This document shows, piece by piece, positions 34,645-42,797 of a DNA stretch of 64,000 nt. Position 1 is the first letter of the stretch. Each line of letters starts with the position of its first letter. The stretch lies in contig NZ_CP073315.1 in NCBI RefSeq assembly GCF_018140925.1, positions 3,782,001 to 3,846,000 on the forward strand, in the 5' to 3' direction. This DNA comes from Psychrobacillus sp. INOP01 (GTDB lineage Bacteria; Bacillota; Bacilli; Bacillales_A; Planococcaceae). The notes beneath the pieces are model-generated. The model was not told the DNA's origin, did no database searches, and saw only the letters and a program-made list of their open reading frames with translations. Both the position numbers and the translations under genes were made by a program.

Positions 34645-34726
34645 TCACTAACGGGTGCTTTACTTCAAGAAGGAGTGAAGCACTTTTCTTATTGAACTAA
34701 CGCAGCAGTTTAGTTGAAGAAGAAGG
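34645..34726 (+). repeat. Array repeat R19 (class A)
   Basis: CACTAACGGGTGCTTTACTT, terminator, AACTAACGCAGCAGTTTAG. Confidence 0.92.
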
Positions 34727-34803
34727 TTATTTTGCTACTGTGTTGAATAAGTTAATATATGTAAAATTTTTTGCAAAAGGGTTGCTTACTTCAAGTTTGG
34801 AGA
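34727..34803 (+). promoter_or_regulatory. Shared cassette leader L1, copy 1
   Basis: TGTTGAATAAGTTAATATATG and TACTTCAAGT... recur at 37226-37310 and 38924-39003 in front of unrelated genes. May carry a promoter (TTGCTA then TATATG region); this is inferred. Confidence 0.5.
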
Positions 34804-34810
34804 TGGATAA

Positions 34811-34975
34811 ATGAAACCTATATTATTGATTATTGGATTAGTACTCTGTTGCATGTATATCTTGACCGGTTTTTACATTCGAATTAAAAGAAGACCAGTT
34901 TCCGGAATTCCATTTATTGTCGCAGGAATAATAGGGATTTTTGTTTTATTGATATATTCTTTTTACTTCGCTTAA
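34811..34975 (+). CDS. 54-aa two-span membrane protein, cassette gene
   Basis: ATG after TTGGAGATGG. Two spans (ILLIIGLVLCCMYILTGF; PFIVAGIIGIFVLLIYSF) separated by a basic loop (RIKRRP). Follows leader L1. Function unknown. Confidence 0.6.
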   Translation: MKPILLIIGLVLCCMYILTGFYIRIKRRPVSGIPFIVAGIIGIFVLLIYSFYFA

Positions 34976-35030
34976 ATTTCGGTTATGCAGTTAGTCAAAA
35001 TAAGTTAAATAAGGATATGAGAATAGATTC

Positions 35031-35062
35031 TACTTAGACTAATGGGTGCTTAGTTCAATAAG
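35031..35062 (+). repeat. Array repeat R20 (single hybrid core)
   Basis: AGACTAATGGGTGCTTAGTT then CAATAAG: the left half of a left core joined to the right flank of a right core, with no terminator between. Confidence 0.8.
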
Positions 35063-35077
35063 AAAAGAGGGAGAATA

Positions 35078-35248
35078 ATGCGTTCTACTAAAATAATGTT
35101 ACTTGGCATTGCAATAATGATTTTAGGTTTCTGGATACAAGAATATGGTGGAATATTGCGTGGTGATAAAGAGTTCTTTATTCTAACTGGTGGATTTGTA
35201 GTTACGTTAATCGGATTATTTCTAAAGGATAAGTCTGAAAAAGTATAG
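35078..35248 (+). CDS. 56-aa two-span membrane protein, cassette gene
   Basis: ATG after GAGGGAG. Spans IMLLGIAIMILGFWIQ and FILTGGFVVTLIGLF, charged tail. Family not recognised. Sits directly behind the minimal repeat R20. Confidence 0.6.
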   Translation: MRSTKIMLLGIAIMILGFWIQEYGGILRGDKEFFILTGGFVVTLIGLFLKDKSEKV

Positions 35249-35256
35249 ATAAAGTG

Positions 35257-35368
35257 CTCAATTAACGGGTGCTTTAGTTATACAAGACCATCAAAAATGA
35301 TGGTCTATTTTTATGTACAATGTGAAATGTTACACTTAAACTAACGGAGCAGGTTAGTTGAACAAGGA
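35257..35368 (+). repeat. Array repeat R21 (class D)
   Basis: AATTAACGGGTGCTTTAGTT, GACCATC/GATGGTC hairpin with TATTTTTATG, short tail, AACTAACGGAGCAGGTTAGTT. Confidence 0.9.
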
Positions 35369-35395
35369 TATTTCTGAAACCATATAGAATTAGAT
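35369..35395 (+). promoter_or_regulatory. Shared cassette leader L2, copy 1
   Basis: ATTTCTGAAACCATATAGA follows the repeat here and again at 41145-41163, ahead of unrelated genes. Confidence 0.5.
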
Positions 35396-35424
35396 ACTTT
35401 AAGGTTTCGTAAAGGAGGGTACAA

Positions 35425-35568
35425 ATGGAATTACTTATAGCTATTTTAATTTTTTCAGGGTGCTTTGCGGTATATGATGCAATAAGAAAAGTAAATAATA
35501 ATATTCTTGAACAGACAGAAGAAATTAAAAAACTGAATGATAATTTGAAAGAGTATATTAAAAAGTAG
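35425..35568 (+). CDS. 47-aa single-span protein with coiled coil
   Basis: ATG after AAAGGAGGG. One N-terminal span (LLIAILIFSGCFAVYDA) and a charged helical tail (LEQTEEIKKLNDNLKEYIKK). Similar small anchored helices occur in Bacillus but I cannot assign a role. Confidence 0.6.
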   Translation: MELLIAILIFSGCFAVYDAIRKVNNNILEQTEEIKKLNDNLKEYIKK

Positions 35569-35581
35569 TTTCCTTTTACTG

Positions 35582-35616
35582 TTCTTCAACTAACGAAGCA
35601 GTTTAGTTGAAGAAGG
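35582..35616 (+). repeat. Array repeat R22 (single right core)
   Basis: TTCTTCAACTAA / TTAGTTGAAGAA perfect arms around CGAAGCAGT; no left core or terminator. Confidence 0.85.
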
Positions 35617-35668
35617 GGTTTGTTTTATCTAAGTAGGTTCTTAAAGCAGATAACAAAGGGTGATATTG

Positions 35669-36394
35669 GTGGTTGAAAAATACATAACAGTTGAAGATGG
35701 CAGGATATGGACTGAAAAAAGAGGGCAAGGCGGGGTTCCAGTCATTTTAATAAGTGGCGGACCTGGATCTAGTAATTATTTAGAACCAGTGTCTTTTCTT
35801 ATTGATGATATTTGTGAGGTTATTATGTTTGATCCTAAAGGCTGTGGTCGTTCCGGTTATGATGGAAACGGGTATGATTTAGAATCCTGTCTTAAAGACA
35901 TTGAAAGAATTCGTGAAGAGTACGGGCTTAAAAAGTGGGTGGTAATTGGTCACTCTTGGGGAGCTGATTTAGGTTTAGCTTACTCATTGTTATTTCCTCA
36001 GTCTATTTTAGGATATGTATCTGTATCGGGAACTGGAGTACAAAATGATAGGGGCTGGAAGGATATCTATAATCGGAAGAAAGAAGAGATTGGTGAATTG
36101 AAACCAGATTTTGAGTTTGAGGCTAATAAGATGGTTCATCGTTCTTTGATTAATTCTTGGAGAGCATTCATTAAAAAACCACTATTACTAAAGGATATCT
36201 CACAACTTCAATTACCCTCATTGTTCATTTATGCAGAAAATGATATTCGTCCTTCTTGGTCAATTAGGCAGATTTCCAGCCTTATTAGTAATTCTGGATA
36301 TATCGAAATTAAAGGGGCTGAACATTATATTTGGCTAAGTAAAAAGAATGAATTAGGTGAAGTTCTCAGAGCTTTTATTAAAACATTTTATTAA
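35669..36394 (+). CDS. Alpha/beta hydrolase
   Basis: 241 aa from GTG 35669, spaced correctly from AAAGGG; an upstream in-frame GTG at 35660 is too close. Oxyanion SGGPGSSNY, a strand-Gly pair DPKGCGRSG, nucleophile elbow IGHSWGADLGL (Ser about 95), Asp in YAENDIRPSW and His in GAEHYIW. Resembles proline-iminopeptidase/epoxide-hydrolase-like enzymes. Substrate unknown. Single cassette. Confidence 0.9.
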   Translation: MVEKYITVEDGRIWTEKRGQGGVPVILISGGPGSSNYLEPVSFLIDDICEVIMFDPKGCGRSGYDGNGYDLESCLKDIERIREEYGLKKWVVIGHSWGADLGLAYSLLFPQSILGYVSVSGTGVQNDRGWKDIYNRKKEEIGELKPDFEFEANKMVHRSLINSWRAFIKKPLLLKDISQLQLPSLFIYAENDIRPSWSIRQISSLISNSGYIEIKGAEHYIWLSKKNELGEVLRAFIKTFY

Positions 36395-36454
36395 TTTCCT
36401 TCCAGATAAGACAATAATAAAGTTGATGTTTGGGAGCGTTTTAGTGACTTTTGC

Positions 36455-36568
36455 TTATTCAACTAACGGGTGCTTTAGTAAAACAAGACCATCAAAAATG
36501 ATGGTCTTGTTTTATGTACAATTTGAAATATTACACTTAAACTAACGCGGCAGGTTAGTTGAAGAAGA
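36455..36568 (+). repeat. Array repeat R23 (class D)
   Basis: TTCAACTAACGGGTGCTTTA, GACCATC/GATGGTC with TCTTGTTTTA, AACTAACGCGGCAGGTTAGTT. Nearly identical to R1. Confidence 0.92.
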
Positions 36569-36654
36569 ACCATGCAAAATTTAAAGGTTTTTAAACTAAG
36601 ATACAGAATAAGTACAGAATGCAATTTTAAAAATATTGTAAGGGGGAGAATTTC

Positions 36655-37125
36655 TTGCCTAATTCATTTCATCATTTAGCAAGGGGAATCTTTATAAAAG
36701 ATAATAAGGTTTTACTTGCACAAGCAAACGGATATCCAAATACATTTTTACCTGGTGGTCACATTGAATTTGGCGAAAGTGCAAAAGGTGCACTGATAAG
36801 AGAGATAGAAGAAGAATTAGGAATATCATGCACAGTGGTTAGTTTACTTGGGTTAGTAGAACACAAGTGGGAGAAAAAAGGCATTTTAAATTGCGAAATA
36901 AATCAAGTATTTGAGGTTACAAGCGATGAAATAACAACAAGTTTTAACCCAAAATCAAGTGAATCTCATCTTAATTTTTTCTGGTGCAATGCAGATGACT
37001 TGGATACTATAAACTTACAACCTTACCCATTTAGGAATCTGATAAAAAATTATTTAAACGGTAATAAGGATATTTGGTGGGAGAGTACTTTAAACTCTGA
37101 AATTGATGATACAAACAGAAGTTAG
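36655..37125 (+). CDS. NUDIX hydrolase
   Basis: 156 aa from TTG 36655 behind AAGGGGGAG. A textbook Nudix box starts at GGHIEFGESAKGALIREIEE and ends ELGISC. The C-terminus ends WWESTLNSE. Different from the NUDIX at 29255, so two unrelated cassettes of this class exist. Substrate unknown. Confidence 0.92.
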   Translation: MPNSFHHLARGIFIKDNKVLLAQANGYPNTFLPGGHIEFGESAKGALIREIEEELGISCTVVSLLGLVEHKWEKKGILNCEINQVFEVTSDEITTSFNPKSSESHLNFFWCNADDLDTINLQPYPFRNLIKNYLNGNKDIWWESTLNSEIDDTNRS

Positions 37126-37133
37126 AACTTTCA

Positions 37134-37226
37134 TCTTCAACTAACGGGTGCTTTAGTTAAACAAGTGGCTGCCTGAAAGGGTAGCTTTTTCTTATTGAAC
37201 TAACGCAGCAGGTTAGTTCAATAAGA
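37134..37226 (+). repeat. Array repeat R24 (class B)
   Basis: TTCAACTAACGGGTGCTTTAG, GTGGCTGCC..GGTAGC hairpin, AACTAACGCAGCAGGTTAGTT. Confidence 0.92.
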
Positions 37227-37271
37227 AAGGTATTTTGCAATTGTGTTGAATAAGTTAATATATGTAAAATA

Positions 37272-37346
37272 TTGAACAAAAGGGGTGCTTTACTTCAAGT
37301 CTGGGGGTTGCACTTTTTTCTTGAACCAACGCTGCAGGTTAGACTA
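37272..37346 (+). repeat. Array repeat R25 (decayed class A, empty cassette)
   Basis: AAAGGGGTGCTTTACTTCAAG, TTGCACTTTTTTCTT, right core AACCAACGCTGCAGGTTAG. Only the L1 leader, no gene, lies between R24 and R25. Confidence 0.75.
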
Positions 37347-37423
37347 TTATGTGAAACGTGGAGAAACTACCTACAAAATATGGTAGTTTTTTATAAAGAA
37401 ATATAAAATGGAGGTTGTTCTTA

Positions 37424-37615
37424 ATGGAAAAAAAGAAAGTTATAAATGTTCCTGAATCTATATTATTAGTTAGCTCCTTTTTTATGTTTATTTTTATTTC
37501 CGAATATTTGGTATTTATACCTGAGTTCAAATACTTTTTTGAAAGAGATTCCTTATGGTTTGCTTTCCCCCTTATTACACTTATAATAGGAATTTATTCT
37601 TTTCTGAATCGATAG
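37424..37615 (+). CDS. 63-aa two-span membrane protein, cassette gene
   Basis: ATG after GGAGG at good spacing. Spans ILLVSSFFMFIFISEYLVF and WFAFPLITLIIGIYSFL. A CTACC/GGTAG hairpin with TTTTTT at 37370-37392 lies just upstream and may attenuate read-through. A further short frame (37635-37699, KIIKPKNGEYLGS) follows without a start codon. Confidence 0.6.
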   Translation: MEKKKVINVPESILLVSSFFMFIFISEYLVFIPEFKYFFERDSLWFAFPLITLIIGIYSFLNR

Positions 37616-37702
37616 ATTTAAGGAGAATTTAGAATAGCTTCAAAAATAATAAAACCAAAAAACGGTGAATATTTAGGAAGTACAAAAGAAAATAAATAAC
37701 AT

Positions 37703-37789
37703 CTTATTAAGCTAACGGGTGCTTTACTTCAAGAAGGGGTAAAGCCTTTTTTCTTATTGAAATAACGCGGCAGTTTAGTTGAACAAGGA
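37703..37789 (+). repeat. Array repeat R26 (class A)
   Basis: AAGCTAACGGGTGCTTTACTT, terminator, AATAACGCGGCAGTTTAGTT. Confidence 0.9.
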
Positions 37790-37836
37790 TTTTTGTTCTA
37801 TTTCATTGAACATAGTCTCATATGAGGAGGCAGAAC

Positions 37837-37908
37837 ATGAAAAGGAATTTCAATTGCAGAGATATAGTAGTTAATGTAAGTAGAGTTATTCAAACAATGT
37901 GCAGTTAA
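37837..37908 (+). CDS. 23-aa peptide, possible leader
   Basis: ATG after GAGGAGGCAGAAC, 23 codons ending TMCS. It lies 22 bp before the next gene, so it may be an upstream peptide that couples translation, or a relic. Confidence 0.35.
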   Translation: MKRNFNCRDIVVNVSRVIQTMCS

Positions 37909-37930
37909 ACTTAACTTGGAGGAATACATA

Positions 37931-38806
37931 ATGAAAATAAAACCGACAAAAAAAGTCTTACTTTCATGGATGGATAGTTATGTACCAGAAAAAGACTTAT
38001 TTTTCATATCGAAAGAACATCTTAGTAATGAAATTGACTTTACAGATGTGTTAATAATGCCAATAGATGAGTTTTATAATCACCGTACGTATGGACAATT
38101 AAATTATGTAAATGGTTATGAGTACTGGAATATAAAGAACGCTCAATACGTAATCATAGCTGAAAAAGAATGGATTGAAAGCATATCTGAAGAGGAAAAA
38201 CAATTAATTTTAAATTCACAAGTGCTAAGTGAAAGAGGGCTTGTACTACCCGTTACATTTATACATGAGATAGAAAAAATACCTTCAAGTTATGTGGTGA
38301 ATGGGCACGTTGTCATTCTGCGTTCCATGTGGGAAAAACTTGACGAGTCATTTAAAGAACAGTTACTTACAACGGTGGTTTATGAATGGTGGGATAAGGG
38401 AGAATGTGAGGAATCACCAAAGTCCTTACCTAGTTTTCTAAAACCATTTGCCAATACTTTTGGTCATTTCCAAGGTGCAAATTGTTTAGCAGCAGTTTTG
38501 TTTGCTATTTCAAAAGGGAAACAAGAGTGGTTTATATATGAATGGATACATCAAAAAACATTTTTTGAAAAATTGAAACAGTATCACTATGAGGAGTTTC
38601 TAGATGAAGGACTACACCAAGGGGACATTGTAATTTGGAAAGATGAAAATGCTATCATTCAACATGCAGCTTATTATATTGAGGAAGAATTATATTTCAA
38701 TAAACATGGACAAACGATGTTTAATCCTTGGAAGATACTTTCGAAAGAGCAACTTTATAAAGAGTGGGAACATCTAACACTTGGGAAGTATCGACAATGT
38801 AATTAA
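37931..38806 (+). CDS. Putative NlpC/P60- or CHAP-like cysteine hydrolase
   Basis: 291 aa, ATG after TTGGAGG. The C-terminal half has GANCLAAVLFAIS (candidate nucleophile Cys about 185), GDIVIWKDENAIIQHAAYYI (the GD-x-V ... H pattern of NlpC/P60 and CHAP enzymes, His about 245) and YFNKHGQTMFNPWK. The first 170 residues are unassigned. No signal peptide, so it probably acts in the cytosol on a peptide or amide. The catalytic role is inferred from motif layout. Confidence 0.65.
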   Translation: MKIKPTKKVLLSWMDSYVPEKDLFFISKEHLSNEIDFTDVLIMPIDEFYNHRTYGQLNYVNGYEYWNIKNAQYVIIAEKEWIESISEEEKQLILNSQVLSERGLVLPVTFIHEIEKIPSSYVVNGHVVILRSMWEKLDESFKEQLLTTVVYEWWDKGECEESPKSLPSFLKPFANTFGHFQGANCLAAVLFAISKGKQEWFIYEWIHQKTFFEKLKQYHYEEFLDEGLHQGDIVIWKDENAIIQHAAYYIEEELYFNKHGQTMFNPWKILSKEQLYKEWEHLTLGKYRQCN

Positions 38807-38833
38807 GCATTTGGAAAAAAATTAATATTTTTA

Positions 38834-38923
38834 CTTATTGTACTAACGGGTGCTTTATTTCAAGAAGGAGTAAAGCCTTTTTTTCATATTGAACTAACGC
38901 AGCAGTTTAGTTGAATAAGAAGG
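38834..38923 (+). repeat. Array repeat R27 (class A)
   Basis: TACTAACGGGTGCTTTATTT, terminator, AACTAACGCAGCAGTTTAG, followed by leader L1. Confidence 0.92.
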
Positions 38924-39006
38924 TTTTTTTTGAATTTTTATTGAATAAGTTAATATGCGCAAATTATTGTACAAAAAGGGTGTGTTTCTTCAAGTCTGGG
39001 GGTGGT

Positions 39007-39279
39007 ATGATGCAATTTATCAAGAAATATGGCTTTTTAATACTTACTATGATTTTCATGTTAATAGGTTTTCTGACATTAAAGTTTAGTGTGGATTTTG
39101 GCTCAAGGGCAGCAAGTGCTTATTTAATTTCTATGGGGGGGAGCATGGATTCGGCGGATTTTAATGCAATAAAGTCCAAATATATAATATCGCACATGAT
39201 TATAGGCGGAATTTTATTTTCACTGGGAACGATATTTCTTTTTTTCTCCTTATATAAACTTTCTAAAGAAAATAGCTAG
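39007..39279 (+). CDS. Two-span membrane protein, cassette gene
   Basis: 90 aa from ATG 39007 or 39010, behind GGGGGTGG. Spans YGFLILTMIFMLIGFLTLKF and HMIIGGILFSLGTIFLFFSL, with an extracytoplasmic loop (MGGSMDSADFNAIK). Preceded by leader L1 (38924-39003). Function unknown. Confidence 0.65.
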   Translation: MMQFIKKYGFLILTMIFMLIGFLTLKFSVDFGSRAASAYLISMGGSMDSADFNAIKSKYIISHMIIGGILFSLGTIFLFFSLYKLSKENS

Positions 39280-39322
39280 GATATTCAACAATTGAGTGCG
39301 AATGTTGAATAAGCTTCGCTTT

Positions 39323-39410
39323 TCTTCTTCAACTAACGGGTGCTTTACTTCAAGAAGGAGTAAAGCCTTTTTTCTTATTGAACTAACGCGACAGTTTAGT
39401 TCAACAAGGA
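39323..39410 (+). repeat. Array repeat R28 (class A)
   Basis: CTTCAACTAACGGGTGC, terminator, AACTAACGCGACAGTTTAG. Confidence 0.92.
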
Positions 39411-39498
39411 TTTTGGTTTAAATGGTAAAATATATTTAGAGGGGTTTTCTAAAACGACATTAGCCATTTTTGTCATATTAGCGAAAAGAGGGAGTTAA

Positions 39499-39783
39499 AT
39501 GACTATTTTTTTCTTAATACTTATGGGCTTTTTTATTGTAATTGCAAATATTATTGGATTTATATCTTACAATAAAAAGAAAAATTTATATTTTGCTGCT
39601 TTTATAATATTGTTATTAGCAGTTTTATTTGGGGCAATCGGTGGTGCATTAGCAGTATTTATTATTCGTGATGCTTTTGCAATATTTTATGGTTTTCAAC
39701 TAGGACAATATCTAATAATAAATAGTGTCATCGTTTTTCTTATTGCAATTTTAGTAACTGTAATAAAGAAATTTAGGAACTGA
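39499..39783 (+). CDS. Three-span membrane protein, cassette gene
   Basis: 94 aa, ATG after AGAGGGAG. Spans FFLILMGFFIVIANIIGFI, YFAAFIILLLAVLFGAIGG and IINSVIVFLIAILVTVI. Family not recognised. Confidence 0.65.
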   Translation: MTIFFLILMGFFIVIANIIGFISYNKKKNLYFAAFIILLLAVLFGAIGGALAVFIIRDAFAIFYGFQLGQYLIINSVIVFLIAILVTVIKKFRN

Positions 39784-39802
39784 AAAATGTAATTCACGAT
39801 TA

Positions 39803-39875
39803 TATTCAACTAACGAGTGCTTTAGTTATTTTTAACAAGTTATTAAGCAAACGGGTGCTTTTCTTGAATAAGGAA
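39803..39875 (+). repeat. Array repeat R29 (two broken left cores)
   Basis: CAACTAACGAGTGCTTTAGTT at 39808 and AAGCAAACGGGTGCTTTTC at 39845; no proper right core. Confidence 0.7.
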
Positions 39876-39983
39876 TTGCAACTTGTTCCATTAAAGGGTC
39901 AGGTTTATGTAAGAAGGATTGCAGGAAATCATGTGCAATAAATAGAAATACTTACTTAACAAACTATGTAAGGAGATAATACT

Positions 39984-40562
39984 TTGAACATTTTAACTTT
40001 GATTCTAAGTTACTTAATTGGATCAATCTCATTTGCTTTAGTAATCGGTAAAATGTTTTATAAGAAAGATATTCGTGATTACGGTAGTGGTAATCTTGGT
40101 GCAACTAATGCTTATAGAGTTTTAGGCATAAAAGCAGGAGTAATTGTTGCAATTGCTGATATATTAAAGGGTACATTTGCTTGTTTACTTCCTCTAATAC
40201 TTGGTTCTACAGTTAACCCTATTGTATGTGGTTTATTAGCCATATTAGGGCACATATTTTCTGTTTTTGCTAGTTTTAAAGGTGGAAAGGCTGTTGCGAC
40301 AGCAACTGGAGTTTTCTTGTTTTTGACTCCTTTAGGTGTTTTTGTTGGTTTTGTTGTGTTTGTGTTAACTTTGCTATTTACTAAGTATGTATCACTAAGT
40401 TCAATGTTGGCTAGTATTTCATTATCCATTTACAGTCTTGTATTTGAAGATAAAGTTATCACAGCACTTTCTCTACTAATAAGCATATCAATAATCATTC
40501 TACATCGACAAAATATAAAGAGAATTGTAAATGGAACAGAGAACAAAATAGTTGAAAATTAG
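39984..40562 (+). CDS. plsY: Glycerol-3-phosphate acyltransferase PlsY
   Basis: 192 aa from TTG 39984 behind AAGGAG. All three PlsY motifs are present: GSGNLGATNAYRVLG, KGTFACLLPL and GHIFSVFASFKGGKAVATATG. Five membrane spans. PlsY transfers acyl groups from acyl-phosphate to glycerol-3-phosphate, the first committed step of phospholipid synthesis. As a cassette it is probably an extra copy beside the housekeeping gene, perhaps altering chain preference. Confidence 0.92.
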   Translation: MNILTLILSYLIGSISFALVIGKMFYKKDIRDYGSGNLGATNAYRVLGIKAGVIVAIADILKGTFACLLPLILGSTVNPIVCGLLAILGHIFSVFASFKGGKAVATATGVFLFLTPLGVFVGFVVFVLTLLFTKYVSLSSMLASISLSIYSLVFEDKVITALSLLISISIIILHRQNIKRIVNGTENKIVEN

Positions 40563-40570
40563 GGTTTACT

Positions 40571-40712
40571 TGTTAAGCTAACGAGTGCTTTAGTTAGACA
40601 AGACCATCATCTCGATGGTCTGTTTTTTTATCCGAAACATCAAGTAGATCTCAAGAATCCTTTGTGAAATGGTACACTTAAACTAACGGGGCAGGATAAT
40701 TGAATAAAGAAG
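40571..40712 (+). repeat. Array repeat R30 (class C)
   Basis: AAGCTAACGAGTGCTTTAGTT, GACCATCATCTCGATGGTC with TTTTTTTA, class C tail, AACTAACGGGGCAGGATAATT. Confidence 0.9.
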
Positions 40713-40755
40713 ATTGGAAGGAAAGTAATTCACAAAAAAAAGGGAGGTATAAAAG

Positions 40756-40986
40756 GTGGACTTATTACTCTGGATAACTATTGGTTTCATAATAATCGGA
40801 TTTGTTGTTCTCACTTCTATGAAAAAAGGTATGGAAAGTAAGCTCGCTTTTATAACAGCAAATATGGAAGGCGAGGAAAGTTCAACAAAAGCTAAATCCA
40901 TAATTTGGTGGATAGTGAGTACCACAGCTTGGGGAATAGTGAGTATGATTCTTATTGTTTGGTGTTTTCATAATCACTTTGGATAA
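40756..40986 (+). CDS. Two-span membrane protein, cassette gene
   Basis: 76 aa from GTG 40756 behind GGGAGG. Spans LLLWITIGFIIIGFVVL and IIWWIVSTTAWGIVSMILIV, with an acidic cytoplasmic loop. Family not recognised. Confidence 0.65.
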   Translation: MDLLLWITIGFIIIGFVVLTSMKKGMESKLAFITANMEGEESSTKAKSIIWWIVSTTAWGIVSMILIVWCFHNHFG

Positions 40987-41002
40987 CTGTTGGTTTCAAA
41001 TG

Positions 41003-41142
41003 TACTTAAACAAACGGGTGCTTTAGTCAAACATGACCATCATTTTGATGGTCTATTTTTATGTCCAAAAGATCAAGTAGGTTTCAGCGATATATTGTGA
41101 AATGTTACACTTAAACTAAAGGGGCAGTTTAGTCGAAGAAGG
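41003..41142 (+). repeat. Array repeat R31 (class C)
   Basis: AAACAAACGGGTGCTTTAGTC, GACCATCATTTTGATGGTC with TATTTTTATGTCC, class C tail, AACTAAAGGGGCAGTTTAG, then leader L2. Confidence 0.9.
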
Positions 41143-41282
41143 ATATTTCTGAAACCATATAGAATTATATACAAACCTGAATAATATTCTGAAAGAGTAT
41201 AAAATTTTATTCAACTTAAGGGGGGGTAGTTAAAAAATATTCTACGATATAGAGATTATTTTATAGGACAGGAGAGTTAAAG

Positions 41283-41930
41283 CTGACTAATATAAAAAAA
41301 ATATGTTTAATAGCAATGTTTGTTATGACCGCTGTTTCATTTACAAATTTTTTAGGATTTAGTATTGCTGGGATATCTATTATTATTGGTATAGCATTTT
41401 TCTTTATTAATAGTAAGTTGGAAAAAAATGTTTCTGCTGACACTGGACTAAATGCAAAAGCAATTGGAACGAGTCTGAAAAACAGAACAATTTATTTTTG
41501 GATTTTTTTACCACTAATTTTGAATGTTGTTTGTATTGTGTTGGCAAAATTAATTTTGCCCGAATACATAGAACATCTTTATGGAAGAACGGAGTTTGTT
41601 GTTTCGTTAGATAAGATAATGTTTCTCGTCCTTCAACTTGCTATTTTAGCTTTGGGTGAAGAAATTGCGTGGAGGGCTTTTTTTCAAAAGCAATTGAGTA
41701 AAGCACTGCCAATAATACCTACTTTAATTGTTACATCCATAATATTTGCATTTGGTCACATTGTGGATGGGAGTCTTATAGTAGTCTCTTATGATATTTT
41801 TTTTATCTTTATAAATAGTGTTTTATATGGTGTGATATTTTATAAAACAAACAATGCGTGGATAAGTGCTATTTCGCATTTTATTGCTAATTTATTTAGC
41901 ATTATTTTAATATCATTTTTGTTGGGATAG
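41283..41930 (+). CDS. CPBP-family intramembrane metalloprotease
   Basis: 215 aa if it starts at CTG 41283, which is well placed behind AGGAGAG; the next candidate, ATG 41316, lacks a ribosome binding site and would start inside the first span. Six or so spans. The Abi/CPBP motifs are EEIAWRAFFQ (EExxxR), FGHI and a final His in AISHFIANL. Members cleave membrane substrates; in Gram-positives many give self-immunity to bacteriocins. Single cassette. Confidence 0.88.
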   Translation: MTNIKKICLIAMFVMTAVSFTNFLGFSIAGISIIIGIAFFFINSKLEKNVSADTGLNAKAIGTSLKNRTIYFWIFLPLILNVVCIVLAKLILPEYIEHLYGRTEFVVSLDKIMFLVLQLAILALGEEIAWRAFFQKQLSKALPIIPTLIVTSIIFAFGHIVDGSLIVVSYDIFFIFINSVLYGVIFYKTNNAWISAISHFIANLFSIILISFLLG

Positions 41931-41992
41931 TGAATTTGAGATAATGTATAAACCTATTTTGATTTCATTCTATAAAGAATAAGTTAGACATT

Positions 41993-42088
41993 TTCTTATT
42001 AAGCTAACGGGTGCTTTAGTTAAAGATCAGGGGTTGCTTATGCAGCTCTTTTTTCTTATTGCACTAAAGCAGTTTAGTTGAAGAAGGG
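41993..42088 (+). repeat. Array repeat R32 (class B-like)
   Basis: AAGCTAACGGGTGCTTTAGTT, GGGTTGC..GCAGCTC hairpin with TTTTTTCTTATT, right core CACTAAAGCAGTTTAGTT. Confidence 0.85.
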
Positions 42089-42158
42089 TTAAATCGTAAG
42101 TGGTATTCATGCAAATAACGTGGAAATTGACTAATTTATATTCTCTTAGAATGGGAAA

Positions 42159-42192
42159 GTGTGATTCTATAAAAGAATCATACTTTTTTTTT
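42159..42192 (+). terminator. Terminator
   Basis: AGTGTGATTC / GAATCATACT, loop TATAAAA, eight T. Confidence 0.8.
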
Positions 42193-42269
42193 GCCTTTAT
42201 AAAAAAATCAAAATCAGTGTTAACTTTTTACATGGCCAGGAGTCTAATAAGTGGGAAGGAGGGGAGTTA

Positions 42270-42797
42270 GTGAAACAGAAAGAGGAATTGTACCACGTTC
42301 TACAAGAAAAAACGGGAATTATTTATAAGTATTTAATTAAGAACGGCGCAAATCCTCGAGATGCTGAAGATATCATACAAGAGGCTTTATATAAATTTCT
42401 CTTATACATTGATTCTGTCGATCCTGATAAGTCGTTTAGCTGGTTATTCCGTGTAGCAATCAATCAATTCTATGATTTATGTCGCAAGCAGCAAAAACAG
42501 GTTCTTGTATCGTTTGAAAACTTTGAGTTTGTAGACGATACACTTTTACCGGAAGACCATGTTGAGCAATCTGAGATGAAGAAAGAAATCCAAGTCGTAC
42601 TCGATCAGCTGACTCCCCTACATAAACAGTTGTTGTTGTTGTTAAAATACGAACTAAATTTAAGCTATGAAGAAATTGCAGAGATGCTCGATTTAAATCC
42701 AGGAACCTTAAAAACATACCTATTTCGTGCAAGGAAAGCCTTTAAAGATAAGTATAGGAAGGAGCAAACAAAACATGACCGACTACAAAGAAAATAA
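42270..42797 (+). CDS. ECF-type RNA polymerase sigma factor
   Basis: 175 aa from GTG 42270 after AAGGAGGGGAG. Region 2 (NPRDAEDIIQEALYKFLLYI, then FSWLFRVAINQFYDLCRK) and region 4 (LTPLHKQLLLLLKYELNLSY, then EIAEMLDLNPGTLKTYLFRA) are clear. Directs RNA polymerase to a small stress regulon. Its anti-sigma partner gene overlaps the end by 23 bp but is broken, so the factor may be unrestrained or itself decaying. Confidence 0.92.
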   Translation: MKQKEELYHVLQEKTGIIYKYLIKNGANPRDAEDIIQEALYKFLLYIDSVDPDKSFSWLFRVAINQFYDLCRKQQKQVLVSFENFEFVDDTLLPEDHVEQSEMKKEIQVVLDQLTPLHKQLLLLLKYELNLSYEEIAEMLDLNPGTLKTYLFRARKAFKDKYRKEQTKHDRLQRK

